From contig DDXK01000061.1 of assembly GCA_002347185.1 (NCBI GenBank), forward strand, positions 5,608 through 52,815: a stretch of DNA of 47,208 nt. Reading direction: 5' to 3'. Under the pieces are notes generated by a model. That model did no database searches. It saw only the letters and a list, made by a program, of their open reading frames with translations, and was not told where the DNA came from. Each line of letters starts with the position of its first letter. Position 1 is the first letter of the stretch. The DNA is from Desulfobulbaceae bacterium UBA2262 (GTDB lineage Bacteria > Desulfobacterota > Desulfobulbia > Desulfobulbales > Desulfurivibrionaceae). Shown piece after piece: positions 1 through 7,937 of this stretch. Both the position numbers and the translations under genes were made by a program.

Positions 1-138
1 CAGCAGGCGGCCCGCGTCTCCGACTACACCGCCTTTTTCTATGAAGGCAGCCTCATAGAATTCGACGCCACCCCGAAAATCTTTACCAACCCGACGGAAA
101 AACAGACGGAAGACTACATCACCGGCCGCTTCGGCTGA
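1..138 (+). CDS. pstB: Phosphate ABC transporter ATP-binding protein PstB, C-terminal fragment
   Basis: Only the last 45 codons are in the window; the gene starts upstream. The visible end (AARVSDYTAFFYEGSLIE, then a TEDYITGRFG tail) is the characteristic C-terminus of PstB, the ATPase of the high-affinity phosphate importer PstSCAB. It is followed after 15 bases by phoU, the usual pst-phoU order. The call rests on the conserved tail plus the neighbour; the catalytic domain is not visible. Confidence 0.9.
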   Translation, partial: QQAARVSDYTAFFYEGSLIEFDATPKIFTNPTEKQTEDYITGRFG

Positions 139-153
139 GCAGGGAGAGCAATT

Positions 154-822
154 ATGCCGAAACACATGCAGAACGACATTGAAAAGCTGAAGGCGAAGAT
201 CATCAGCATGGGCGAGGCTGTGGAGGACCGGGTCTATCAGGCCACCCTGGCGGTGATCAACCGCGATGTCAACAAGGCCAATGCCGTGATCAAAGGCGAT
301 CGGGAGATCGACGACATGGAGGTGGATATCGAGGAGGACTGCCTGAAGATCCTCGCCCTCTATCAGCCGGTGGCCATCGACCTGCGCTTCATCGTGGCGG
401 TGCTGAAGATCAACAGCGATCTCGAGCGCATCGGCGACCTGGCGGTGAACATCGCGGAACGGGGCCTCTATCTCTGCGGCCAGGAACGCTTCGAGATCCC
501 CTTCGACCTCTCGCCCATGGTGGCGCTGGCGGAAAAGATGGTCACCGAAAGCATCGACTCGCTGGTGAACCTGGACGTGCGGCTGGCCCACCAGATCCGG
601 GCCTCGGACGACAAGATGGACGCCATGAACCGGGAGATGTACACCAAGCTCAAGGGCATGCTCACCACCGACACCGAGCACGTCAACAACCTGCTCCACG
701 CCCTTTCCGTGGGCCGCCATCTCGAGCGCATCGCCGACCACGCCACCAACATCGCCGAGGACGTGATCTATCTGGTCGACGCACGGATCATCCGGCACAA
801 GCCGGAGCTCTACAACGAATAG
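154..822 (+). CDS. phoU: Phosphate signalling regulator PhoU
   Basis: A 222-residue protein of normal PhoU length, made of two homologous three-helix repeats. Each repeat carries the metal-binding E/DxxxD signature: ERIGD near residues 91-95 and ERIAD near 191-195, each followed by an N-I-A-E stretch. PhoU acts in the cytoplasm, linking the Pst transporter to the PhoR/PhoB system and damping the Pho response when phosphate is sufficient. The ATG is preceded by GGGAGAG at good spacing and lies 15 bases after the pstB stop, so the two are probably co-transcribed. Nothing is unusual in the sequence. The Pho role is family knowledge. Confidence 0.95.
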   Translation: MPKHMQNDIEKLKAKIISMGEAVEDRVYQATLAVINRDVNKANAVIKGDREIDDMEVDIEEDCLKILALYQPVAIDLRFIVAVLKINSDLERIGDLAVNIAERGLYLCGQERFEIPFDLSPMVALAEKMVTESIDSLVNLDVRLAHQIRASDDKMDAMNREMYTKLKGMLTTDTEHVNNLLHALSVGRHLERIADHATNIAEDVIYLVDARIIRHKPELYNE

Positions 823-944
823 CAGGAGGCTGCCGCAAGGAGGGGCGCAAGGAGAGGGGCCCGGCAAGAATTTTCGCGGCAGGAAATTGCAGGCGTCCGG
901 ACCGCAAGAAAGGCTCAGACCCGCGGCGCTTCGCCGTTCAGGGC

Positions 945-2336
945 TTAAGCCTTTTTTGCGCCGTGCTGATAATAGCGGCGCAGATCCCTTTCCAGGAAAC
1001 GCTCGATTTTGCGCAGATGACGGCGGTGCGCCCGCCAGAGCAGCTTATGGGGCTCGGCGGCCAGCCGGGCCAGAACCCGCTCCCGCACCCGGCTCCAGAC
1101 ATCCTTCTTGTAGGCAGTGTCCAGCAGCACCAGCCCCTCCACCTCCCTGCCCGCCTCCCTGGCAAAGCGGGGGAGCGACACCTGCTTTCCCCAGGAATAG
1201 AGCAAAAGGAAAAGCAACGCCGCAAGGGATGCCGGCAGAAGGACAAGTCCCGGGCGGAACTCCCCGGAGAGCAGCCCGACGAGCAGCGGGGTTTCCGGCA
1301 GCCCGGTGAGGTATCTCAAAAGCAGATCGCCGAAGAAAAAAAGCAGGAGCGCGGCCAGGCTCCCGAAGCCTGCGAGATTTTTCAGCCGGGCGCCAAAACC
1401 GCTTTTGAAGCGGGCATAGGCTTCCACCTCGAGACGCAGGCCCCGCACCTCGCGGTCCACGTCCTGCAGGATATGATTGATCCTCTTGGCAGGAGCCCCG
1501 CGGATCGCCTCGACCAGATCGCGCCGCTCGCCGTCCCAGGCCGAAAAGGCCGCGCCATCGCGGGCCAGTTCCGGGGAGTAGGTGAGAAAAATCCTGGGGA
1601 TATCCTTGCGGCCCGTCATCTGGGAGAGGTTCCAGCAGAGGGTGCCGTAGGAACGGACCAGGTCGACGCTGCCCTCACAGGCGTCGATGCGGTTCAGCAC
1701 ATAAAGCACCCTGTCCTCGCTGGCGCTGCCCGGCAGGGTGCCCCTGATGGCCTGGTAGGTCTCCTTGATGGTCCCGGCCTTGAAGGGGTCGAACATCAGG
1801 ATGATGAGGTCGGCAAGCCCCGCCAGCTCCCCCACCACCCCGAGATAGTCATAGCCGCGATCCCTCTCGGTGACCGAGTCGAGCATGCCCGGCGTGTCGA
1901 TGATCACCATCTTCTCAAGAAAGGGGGAGGCGACCTGCTTGAGGCGCAAGTGGGCGCTGAGCCGCTCGCCGAACTTCTCCAGGCGGGCAAAGGGCAGGCC
2001 GGGATCCCTGATTACCGTGCTGCCCGGAATTTCCGCGGGCTCCTGGCCAGGGGACGCGCCGGCCAGGATGGTGAAGCTGTCGTCGGTGGGCGACTGGCCG
2101 GTCCTCTGCACCGTCTGCCCAAGCAGCTCGTTGATGAAGGTCGATTTGCCCGAGGAGTAGTTTCCGATGACCAGAACGATGGGCTTCCATTTCAGGGGTG
2201 CGAGGAGGTTTTCGAAATCATGCCCATAGAGGGCAAAGAGCGGCCGCACCCTGCGTCGGAGGAGCAATTCGAGTTCGGTCACCAGGGCTTCATACCCTCC
2301 CCCGCCCGAGTCTGCTTGCCTTTCTTCCCCTGCCAT
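945..2336 (-). CDS. Dynamin-like GTPase with two C-terminal membrane segments
   Basis: A 463-residue predicted GTPase. The P-loop GNYSSGKST lies at residues 58-66, a switch-I type threonine in SPTDDSFT near 82-89, the G3 motif DTPG at 147-150 and a G4-like NRID near 213. After the G domain comes a helical stretch and then two hydrophobic segments (about residues 330-353 and 365-385), the layout of dynamin/EHD-like membrane GTPases. Such proteins bind and remodel membranes; the specific role here is unknown. The start is supported by a purine-rich GGAGGGGAAGGG run before the ATG. It lies 43 bases downstream of cysC on the same strand, so the two may be co-transcribed. Confidence 0.75.
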   Translation of the reverse strand: MAGEERQADSGGGGYEALVTELELLLRRRVRPLFALYGHDFENLLAPLKWKPIVLVIGNYSSGKSTFINELLGQTVQRTGQSPTDDSFTILAGASPGQEPAEIPGSTVIRDPGLPFARLEKFGERLSAHLRLKQVASPFLEKMVIIDTPGMLDSVTERDRGYDYLGVVGELAGLADLIILMFDPFKAGTIKETYQAIRGTLPGSASEDRVLYVLNRIDACEGSVDLVRSYGTLCWNLSQMTGRKDIPRIFLTYSPELARDGAAFSAWDGERRDLVEAIRGAPAKRINHILQDVDREVRGLRLEVEAYARFKSGFGARLKNLAGFGSLAALLLFFFGDLLLRYLTGLPETPLLVGLLSGEFRPGLVLLPASLAALLFLLLYSWGKQVSLPRFAREAGREVEGLVLLDTAYKKDVWSRVRERVLARLAAEPHKLLWRAHRRHLRKIERFLERDLRRYYQHGAKKA

Positions 2337-2379
2337 GGCCCTTCCCCTCCTCTGCCGTCGCCCCCCGCCGGGCTTGGCC

Positions 2380-2991
2380 TCAAATGCCGATGATTTTTCT
2401 GGCGACCAGCAGCTCGATGATCGCCTCCACCCCGCTTTCGATGGTGGCGTTGGCGGTGTCGAGGACCAGATCGGGATTCACCGGCTCCTCATAGGGGGAA
2501 GAGATGCCGGTGTAGTTCTTGATCTTCCCCTCCCGGGCCTTCTTGTAAAGCCCCTTCACGTCGCGCTGCTCGCAGACCTCCAGGGGACACTTGCAGTAGA
2601 CCTCGAGGAAATCGGCCTTGCCGAGGAAATCGCGCACCATCTTCCGGTCGGTGCGCATGGGCGAAATAAAGGCGGCAAGGGAAATCACCCCGGCATCGAG
2701 AAAGAGATTCACCACCTGGGCGATGCGGCGGATGTTTTCGTGGCGGTCCTCGATGCTGAAGCCGAGATCGGCGCAAAGCCCGTGCCGGACATTGTCTCCG
2801 TCAAAGACATAGGCCTGGCAGCGCAGATCGAACAAGCGCCTGGCCGCGGCATGGGCCAGGGTGGACTTGCCGGAGCCGGAGAGGCCGGTAAGCCAGAGGT
2901 TCACGCTGCGATGGCCGAGAAGCTTTTCCCGGTCGCGACGGCAGACAGAGGTTTCATGCCAGACAATATTTTCATCCTTTTTTACACTCAT
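2380..2991 (-). CDS. cysC: Adenylylsulfate (APS) kinase CysC
   Basis: Phosphorylates adenylylsulfate to PAPS, the donor used by sulfotransferases. From the chosen start the protein is 203 residues, the usual CysC length. The P-loop GLSGSGKS is at 36-43, DGDNVRHGL near 64-72 binds APS, and the FISPMRTDR motif typical of CysC is near 112-120. The frame stays open further upstream, but GAGGAG lies directly before this ATG pair (ATGATG) and the upstream residues do not resemble the family. No sulfate adenylyltransferase (CysD/CysN or Sat) is in the window. A sulfotransferase is encoded at 10610-11536, which suggests PAPS supply for polysaccharide sulfation rather than only for assimilation. Confidence 0.92.
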   Translation of the reverse strand: MSVKKDENIVWHETSVCRRDREKLLGHRSVNLWLTGLSGSGKSTLAHAAARRLFDLRCQAYVFDGDNVRHGLCADLGFSIEDRHENIRRIAQVVNLFLDAGVISLAAFISPMRTDRKMVRDFLGKADFLEVYCKCPLEVCEQRDVKGLYKKAREGKIKNYTGISSPYEEPVNPDLVLDTANATIESGVEAIIELLVARKIIGI

Positions 2992-3327
2992 CATCTCCTC
3001 GCTTTTTCTGATCCAGGCAAAGCCCTTATCTCCCCGCGCATCTTCCTGCCGGCCCTTTGTCGTCGGCCAACAGCATGGTATCATAATCAGAGACCGGCCC
3101 TCAAAAGGAAAAAAAGAGGCTCCGGGGGACATTCACTCCGGGAAACCGGAAAGCGAAATGCCCATCTTTCAATCAATTGCCTAATATAATTAAAATTTAT
3201 CCACAGAACCCACATTTTTCCAAAAACCGGAAAAAAATGGCCATAACCACTGCCCGAAACGCTTCCCGGCAACGGAGAATTCCCATAAGAGTTTGGAATA
3301 CCGCCACTTCCACGGCATCACCCTGCC

Positions 3328-3343
3328 GGGCATATTTTTTGCT
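3328..3343 (+). promoter_or_regulatory. Candidate sigma-54 promoter for the MshEN gene
   Basis: GGGCATATTTTTTGCT matches the -24/-12 consensus TGGCACGNNNNTTGCW at the invariant GG and GC with exactly 10 bases between them, and at TTGCT. It deviates at the first T and at C and G of the -24 box. It lies about 133 bases before the ATG at 3476. The match is weaker than the elements at 4338, 31279 and 32355. Confidence 0.5.
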
Positions 3344-3361
3344 TCATTATATATATGAAGC
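3341..3361. repeat. Inverted repeat at the putative transcription start
   Basis: GCTTCAT and ATGAAGC form perfect 7-base arms around TATATAT. The repeat begins in the -12 element of the candidate sigma-54 promoter and runs through the predicted start site (about 3354). It could be an operator or the first hairpin of the transcript. There is no T-run of the terminator type. Confidence 0.5.
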
Positions 3362-3475
3362 AGTTTCTATTTCCTCAGGCGAACAGAACCGACGGCAGGG
3401 GGAGCCGGAACGACTCGAAGGCGTGACGGATCGCAAAAATGTCCTTCAAACCACTAACTCTGGAGATAACAGGCA

Positions 3476-4288
3476 ATGAAAGCAAAAGTGCAGCTTGGAC
3501 AGCTACTCCTTGAGAAAAAACTTGTTACCCAGGACCAGATCAATGAGGCGCTCCGCCTGCAGGTGAGCGGAGGCAGAAGGCTCGGCTACCTCCTCATCAA
3601 GATGGGCTACATCAGCGACGAGCAACTGCTCAAGGCCCTGGCCGAACAGCTGGAGGTGCCCATCATCAATATCGATGAAAAGTTCTCCAACGAGGTCCGC
3701 GCGACCATACCCCGCTACCTCTGCCAGAAGTACGGCCTCATCCCCCTCTGTCGGAAAAATCACAACGTCCTCTCCGTGGCCATGGCCGATCCCATGGACC
3801 GGCAGGCCATCGACGACATCGAGCACTACACCAGTCTGGTGGTCGAGGCGAACCTGGCAAAACACAACGAGATCGACCGGGCCATCAAGCAGTACATTCC
3901 TCTCTCCCTCAAGGACATCTTCAACCCGCAATCCTTCGGCGTGGTGGCGAAAACCGCCACGGCCCTGCTTTTCGTCATCTTCGTGGTGATGAGCTTCTTT
4001 GCCGCCCGCTACGTCTACCACGAGAAATACGGCACCATCACCATGGCCGACTCGTCGGTGATCTACAAGAACCATGACATCATGATCAGCGTGGACCAGT
4101 CGGGCAAATACTCGCTGCTGGGGCGCGGGGCGCGGGCGACAGGCTTCTACTCGGTCACCTTCGAGAATATCGACCAGCTCAAATCCTTTCTGGCCCTGAA
4201 AAAAACCGACTTCTCGGAAAAGCAGTATGAGTGGATCAACTGGACGATCAGCCACAGAATAGAAAAATCAATGCCCGGGAAGGGATAA
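3476..4288 (+). CDS. Membrane protein with MshEN-type (c-di-GMP-binding) N-terminal domain
   Basis: A 270-residue protein. Residues about 5-145 resemble the N-terminal domain of type II secretion/MshE ATPases. Two tandem 24-residue motifs are visible: a degenerate one starting LGQLLLEKKLV at 7-17 and ending in Q29, and a full one with R35-L36-G37, G44, L51, L55 and Q58. This fits the RLGxxLLxxG...LxxxLxxQ pattern that binds c-di-GMP in MshE. There is no ATPase domain. Instead a membrane segment (about 155-178) leads to a C-terminal part of about 90 residues that I do not recognise. The ATG follows CTGGAG at good spacing. It lies just upstream of the sigma-54/riboswitch unit. c-di-GMP binding is inferred from the motif; a signalling role is speculative. 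Confidence 0.7.
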   Translation: MKAKVQLGQLLLEKKLVTQDQINEALRLQVSGGRRLGYLLIKMGYISDEQLLKALAEQLEVPIINIDEKFSNEVRATIPRYLCQKYGLIPLCRKNHNVLSVAMADPMDRQAIDDIEHYTSLVVEANLAKHNEIDRAIKQYIPLSLKDIFNPQSFGVVAKTATALLFVIFVVMSFFAARYVYHEKYGTITMADSSVIYKNHDIMISVDQSGKYSLLGRGARATGFYSVTFENIDQLKSFLALKKTDFSEKQYEWINWTISHRIEKSMPGKG

Positions 4289-4337
4289 GCTCCCCTTGCC
4301 CATTCGGGGAAGAAGACCCCTTTTCGCTTTTCACTTC

Positions 4338-4354
4338 CTGGCACGCAATTTGCT
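4338..4354 (+). promoter_or_regulatory. Sigma-54 promoter upstream of the c-di-GMP riboswitch
   Basis: CTGGCACGCAATTTGCT is an essentially perfect match to YTGGCACGNNNNTTGCW, with -24 GG at 4340-4341 and -12 GC at 4352-4353. The predicted start site is near 4364-4366, directly at the 5' edge of the riboswitch aptamer. This is the best sigma-54 site in the window. Confidence 0.88.
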
Positions 4355-4361
4355 CAATAAC

Positions 4362-4470
4362 CAGGCGAGCGAAAAAGGCAAACCTTCCGAAAGGATGGGA
4401 CGCAAAGCCACCGGCCTACGTTCCCGGCCCGAAACAGAGACGGGGATACGGCAGCGGGGTTGCCGCGGAG
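4362..4470 (+). ncRNA. Cyclic-di-GMP-I (GEMM) riboswitch
   Basis: The conserved core of the class is present in order: GGCAAACC at 4377-4384, a GAAA tetraloop capping the first helix, GGGACGCAAAGCC at 4397-4409, CCGGCCTA at 4411-4418, a variable hairpin, and GGCAGCGGGGTTGCCG at 4450-4465. The base directly before CAAACC is G, the identity expected for c-di-GMP rather than the c-GAMP-responsive variants (numbering by eye). It sits in the leader of the 1129-residue surface protein and begins at the predicted sigma-54 start site. The direction of regulation cannot be read with certainty. Confidence 0.93.
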
Positions 4471-4490
4471 GATAAAATTCCTCCACGGCA
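4461..4490 (+). promoter_or_regulatory. Expression-platform hairpin of the riboswitch
   Basis: TGCCG-C-GGAGGA and TCCTCC-A-CGGCA form a long stem with one mismatch and a short AT-rich loop. The 5' arm TGCCG (4461-4465) is also the 3' strand of the last aptamer helix, paired there with CGGCA at 4449-4453, so the two folds compete. The 3' arm CGGCA (4486-4490) can also pair with TGCCG at 4536-4540, next to the weak ribosome-binding site AAGGG (4531-4535). No T-run follows, so this is not a simple intrinsic terminator. Confidence 0.6.
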
Positions 4491-4544
4491 TCTGAGCCTG
4501 GTCAAGATCGAGCAGGTGACAAAAATTGTCAAGGGTGCCGAAAA

Positions 4545-7500
4545 ATGATGACTCGCAGACGAAAATCCTCTCCCTGGCCGCTTTGCTTCACCCGAAGACA
4601 TTCCCGCTTGGCGAAAGGCGTCCAGGTTGCCATGGCCTTTCTCCTGGTGCTGGGGCTCCCCAACCTCTCCCTGGCGGCAATCCTGCAACGCCTCTATATC
4701 GAGTGGTCCTATGAAGATATCCAGGCGGGTTCGGCCGGGTATAAAATCTACCAGGACGGCAGCCTCATCGCCACCCTGAACGACCCCCTGCTCTATTCGA
4801 CGGAACTCGATGTCTACCTCGAGACAGGCCAGGCAAACAGTTTCACGGTAACGGCATTCGACACCACCGGGCTTGAAACCCCGCCCTCACCACCATATAC
4901 CATCGACGTGCCCGCCGAGGATGAAAACGGCAACATCCCGCCTGTCCTCACCATAAAACTGACCCCCTCGTCCGGCGAGGCCCCCCTCATCGTTGACTGC
5001 GACGCCACCAGCTCCTTTGACTTTGACGGAACCATCGCCTCCTATTCCTGGGATTTCGGCGACGGCTCCGTCGCCTCGTACGCCGCCACCAGCCATACCT
5101 ACAACATCCCCGGCACCTATACGGTCCGGCTCACCGCCACGGACAACGAGGGCGGCATTGCCACGGCCCAGGCCACTGTCACCGTGGCCGGCGAGGCGGA
5201 TGCGACCAACGCCCCGCCGGTGGCCTCCATCTATCTGACGACCACCTCCGGCCCCGCCCCCCTTGCCGTTCTGCTGGACGGCTCTTCCTCGACGGACAGC
5301 GACGGCTCCATCAGCAGCTACACCTGGGACTTCGGGGACGGCTATTCCGGCACAGGTGCCTTTGTCAACCACACCTATGCCTCGAGCGGCACCTTCACGG
5401 CAATCCTGACCGTAACCGACAACGAAGGGAAAAGCGCCTCGGCCCAGTCCGTGATCACGGTGACGGAATCGACTCCCAGCAACCAGCCGCCGACCGCCGT
5501 CATCACAGCCAGCCCCCTCACCGGGCAGGCCCCCTTCACCAGCTCCTTCTCCGGCGCCGGCTCCACCGATGCCGACGGCACCATTACCGCCTATGCCTGG
5601 GATTTCGGCGATGGCGGCACGGCAAGCGGCCTGACCGTTTCCCACCAGTACACGACACCCGGCGCCTACGTCGCCACCCTGACGGTAACGGACGACAATG
5701 CCGCCAGCACGAAGACGCAGGTCAATATCAGCGTCGAGGCGGCAGCAACAACGGCAAGCTCCCTCTCGGACAGCTTCGGCACCGACACCATAGCCAGTTA
5801 CACCAACGTCAGCCCCAACGCCCTCATGAGCATAAGCGGCGGAGCCGCCCATGGCCACAATTGGCAAAAGACCCTTTCCTTCCACAAGACCACGCTGACG
5901 GCAAGCGACCACTGGGTGGAGGCCGATGTGGTCTACAGCGGCAAGACAGACAGCGCCGGCATCCTCGCCCGCGTCGATGCCACCAACAAGACTGGCTATG
6001 CCGCCTACTTCGGCGCCGGAGGCAGCCTCAACCTCGCCCGCTTCAGCGGCACCAGCCAGACCCTGCTTACTCAGTTCAGCGGCGGCTATCTTGCCGGAAC
6101 CTACGCCTTGCGGATGGTGATGGCCGGAAGCAGCATCAAGGTCTTTGTCAACGACGAGCTCAAGATCGAAAAAAGCGACGCCACCTATGCCAGTGGCCGC
6201 AATGCGGGGCTCTTCTTCTACAGGATCAGCACCAACACCGATGTCACCGCCGACAACTTTACAGCCAGTACAGGTACGCCGCCAGCCGAACCGGAAACCA
6301 ACACGCTCCCGGTTGCGCAAAGCGACGCCCTCGCCACCCAGGAAGACACCCCAGCCAGCGGCACCCTCAAGGCCACCGACGCGGAAAGCGATACGCTGAC
6401 CTTTGCCATCGTCGCCAACGGCAGCCTGGGCAGCGCAATCATAACCAACACGGCAACCGGCGCCTTTACCTACACGCCCAAGCCCAACGTCTCCGGCGCC
6501 GACAGCTTCAGCTTCAAGGCCAACGACGGCACCGGCGACTCCAACATTGCCACGGTCACGATCAGCATTGCCGCGGCCAACGATCCGCCCGTGGCCCAGA
6601 ACGCTTCCCTTGCCACCCCGGAAGACACCCCGGTGAGCGGCACGTTGACAGCCACGGACCCGGAAGGCGCTGCGCTGACCTTTACCATTGTCGCCAACGG
6701 CAGCCTGGGCACGGCAGTGCTCACCAACCCGGCAACAGGGGCTTTCACCTACACGCCAAAGCCAAACGCCAACGGCATCGACAGCTTCACCTTCAAGGCG
6801 AGCGATGGTGATGGCGCTTCCAACCTCGCCACCATCTCCATCACCCTGCAAGCGGTCAATGATCCGCCCGGCGCTCTCGCCGACAGCGCCGAAACCAACG
6901 AGAATGTTCCGGCCACCATTTTTGTCCTGGCAAACGACTCGGATCCGGACGGCGACCAGCTCACCGTCCAGAGCGTCACCCAGGGGGCCAACGGCAGTGT
7001 CGCCAACAATGGCAACTCCGTGACCTACACCCCCAAACCGGGTTGGTTCGGCAACGACAGCTTCAGTTATACATTGAGCGACGGACAGGGCGGCACGGCC
7101 ACGGCCACGGTACAGGTCGCCGTCAACGAGGTCAACTACGCCCCCGTAGCACAAGACCTGAGCGCCACAACCCTGGAAAACACCCCCATTGGCGGGCAAG
7201 TCCTTGCCACGGATGCCGATGGCGATCCCCTGACCTACAGCATCGTCAGCAATGGCTCGCTGGGTGTCGCCGTCATCACCAATCCCGCCACCGGGGCATT
7301 CACCTACACTCCTGCCCCGGATGCCTTTGGCACCGACTCTTTCACCTACAAAACCAATGACGGAAAGGCGGATTCCAACCTCGCCACTGTCACCATCACC
7401 ATCGCCAACGCCGGGGTTCGGGCGCTGAGCGACGACTTTGCCATCGACACCAGCGCGAACTACACGAAAATCAACCCCAACGCGGCCATGACCGTGAGCA

Positions 7501-7934
7501 ACGGCGCAGCCCATGGCCAGCAGTGGAACAAGACCTTCAACTACCACAACAGCATGCTCGAAACCAGCGACCACTGGGTGGAGGCCACGGTTGCCTACAG
7601 CGGCAAGGCAGACAGCGCCGGCGTCCTGGCCAGGGTAGACAGAAACAACAATACCGGCTATGCCGCCTACTTTGGCGGCGGGAAGCTCTATCTCTACCGC
7701 TTCGTCGGCACCAGCCAAAGCCTTATTGCCCAACAGAACGGCAAATATCAGGCCGGGACCTACAAGGTAAGGATAGAGGCCACGGGCAGCACCTTTAGGG
7801 TATTTGTCAACGATGAACTGAAAATCGAGAAAGGCGACGCCACTTACACCCTTGGCAGAAACATCGGGCTCGCCTTCTATAGAGTCAGCACCAACACTGA
7901 TGTCACAGCCGATGACTTCAAGGGAGGAATATAA
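4545..7934 (+). CDS. Large secreted adhesin/matrix protein with PKD and cadherin-like repeats
   Basis: An 1129-residue exported protein. An arginine-rich N-terminus and hydrophobic core ending near L-S-L-A-A (about residue 46) form a signal peptide. Then come an FN3-like domain (about 47-125), three PKD domains (about 128-400) each with the WDFGDG signature, a concanavalin/LamG-like domain (about 405-577), four cadherin/VCBS-like repeats (about 585-955, with TGAFTYTP-type strands), and a second copy of the LamG-like domain (about 960-1129). No membrane anchor or PEP-CTERM tail is present. Such proteins act in adhesion or matrix building at the cell surface. Expression is predicted to be under sigma-54 and a c-di-GMP riboswitch. 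ATG codons at 4545 and 4548 are both possible; the ribosome-binding site AAGGG is weak. Confidence 0.85.
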   Translation: MMTRRRKSSPWPLCFTRRHSRLAKGVQVAMAFLLVLGLPNLSLAAILQRLYIEWSYEDIQAGSAGYKIYQDGSLIATLNDPLLYSTELDVYLETGQANSFTVTAFDTTGLETPPSPPYTIDVPAEDENGNIPPVLTIKLTPSSGEAPLIVDCDATSSFDFDGTIASYSWDFGDGSVASYAATSHTYNIPGTYTVRLTATDNEGGIATAQATVTVAGEADATNAPPVASIYLTTTSGPAPLAVLLDGSSSTDSDGSISSYTWDFGDGYSGTGAFVNHTYASSGTFTAILTVTDNEGKSASAQSVITVTESTPSNQPPTAVITASPLTGQAPFTSSFSGAGSTDADGTITAYAWDFGDGGTASGLTVSHQYTTPGAYVATLTVTDDNAASTKTQVNISVEAAATTASSLSDSFGTDTIASYTNVSPNALMSISGGAAHGHNWQKTLSFHKTTLTASDHWVEADVVYSGKTDSAGILARVDATNKTGYAAYFGAGGSLNLARFSGTSQTLLTQFSGGYLAGTYALRMVMAGSSIKVFVNDELKIEKSDATYASGRNAGLFFYRISTNTDVTADNFTASTGTPPAEPETNTLPVAQSDALATQEDTPASGTLKATDAESDTLTFAIVANGSLGSAIITNTATGAFTYTPKPNVSGADSFSFKANDGTGDSNIATVTISIAAANDPPVAQNASLATPEDTPVSGTLTATDPEGAALTFTIVANGSLGTAVLTNPATGAFTYTPKPNANGIDSFTFKASDGDGASNLATISITLQAVNDPPGALADSAETNENVPATIFVLANDSDPDGDQLTVQSVTQGANGSVANNGNSVTYTPKPGWFGNDSFSYTLSDGQGGTATATVQVAVNEVNYAPVAQDLSATTLENTPIGGQVLATDADGDPLTYSIVSNGSLGVAVITNPATGAFTYTPAPDAFGTDSFTYKTNDGKADSNLATVTITIANAGVRALSDDFAIDTSANYTKINPNAAMTVSNGAAHGQQWNKTFNYHNSMLETSDHWVEATVAYSGKADSAGVLARVDRNNNTGYAAYFGGGKLYLYRFVGTSQSLIAQQNGKYQAGTYKVRIEATGSTFRVFVNDELKIEKGDATYTLGRNIGLAFYRVSTNTDVTADDFKGGI
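5764..6273 (+). repeat. First copy of duplicated LamG-like module
   Basis: This stretch and 7423-7926 encode the same domain of about 170 residues and still share near-identical DNA blocks, for example agcgaccactgggtggaggc in both. This indicates an internal duplication within the adhesin gene. The four cadherin-like repeats lie between the copies. Confidence 0.8.
7423..7926 (+). repeat. Second copy of duplicated LamG-like module
   Basis: C-terminal partner of the copy at 5764-6273. The order of conserved motifs is the same: DHWVEA, YSGK.DSAG.LARVD, TGYAAYFG, VFVNDELKIEK, and S-TNTDVTAD near the end. It ends the protein directly, with no anchor after it. Confidence 0.8.
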
Positions 7935-7937
7935 ATC

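Larger units (their letters stand above)
2992..3475. other. Divergent intergenic region between cysC and the MshEN gene
   Basis: A 484-base gap between divergent genes. The centre is AT-rich, around the run taatataattaaaattta at about 3182-3200. I see a sigma-54-like element (3328-3343) and an inverted repeat (3341-3361), listed separately. No convincing coding sequence, tRNA or insertion sequence is visible. Short open frames here have neither a ribosome-binding site nor a recognisable product. A cysC promoter must lie on the minus strand in this gap, but I cannot place it with confidence. Confidence 0.6.

Noticed and set aside
4887..7733. Long minus-strand open frame opposite the adhesin gene
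   Set aside because: Antisense to a clear PKD/cadherin-like protein; the Gly/Val/Ala-rich product is a by-product of GC-rich codon use and has no start signals.
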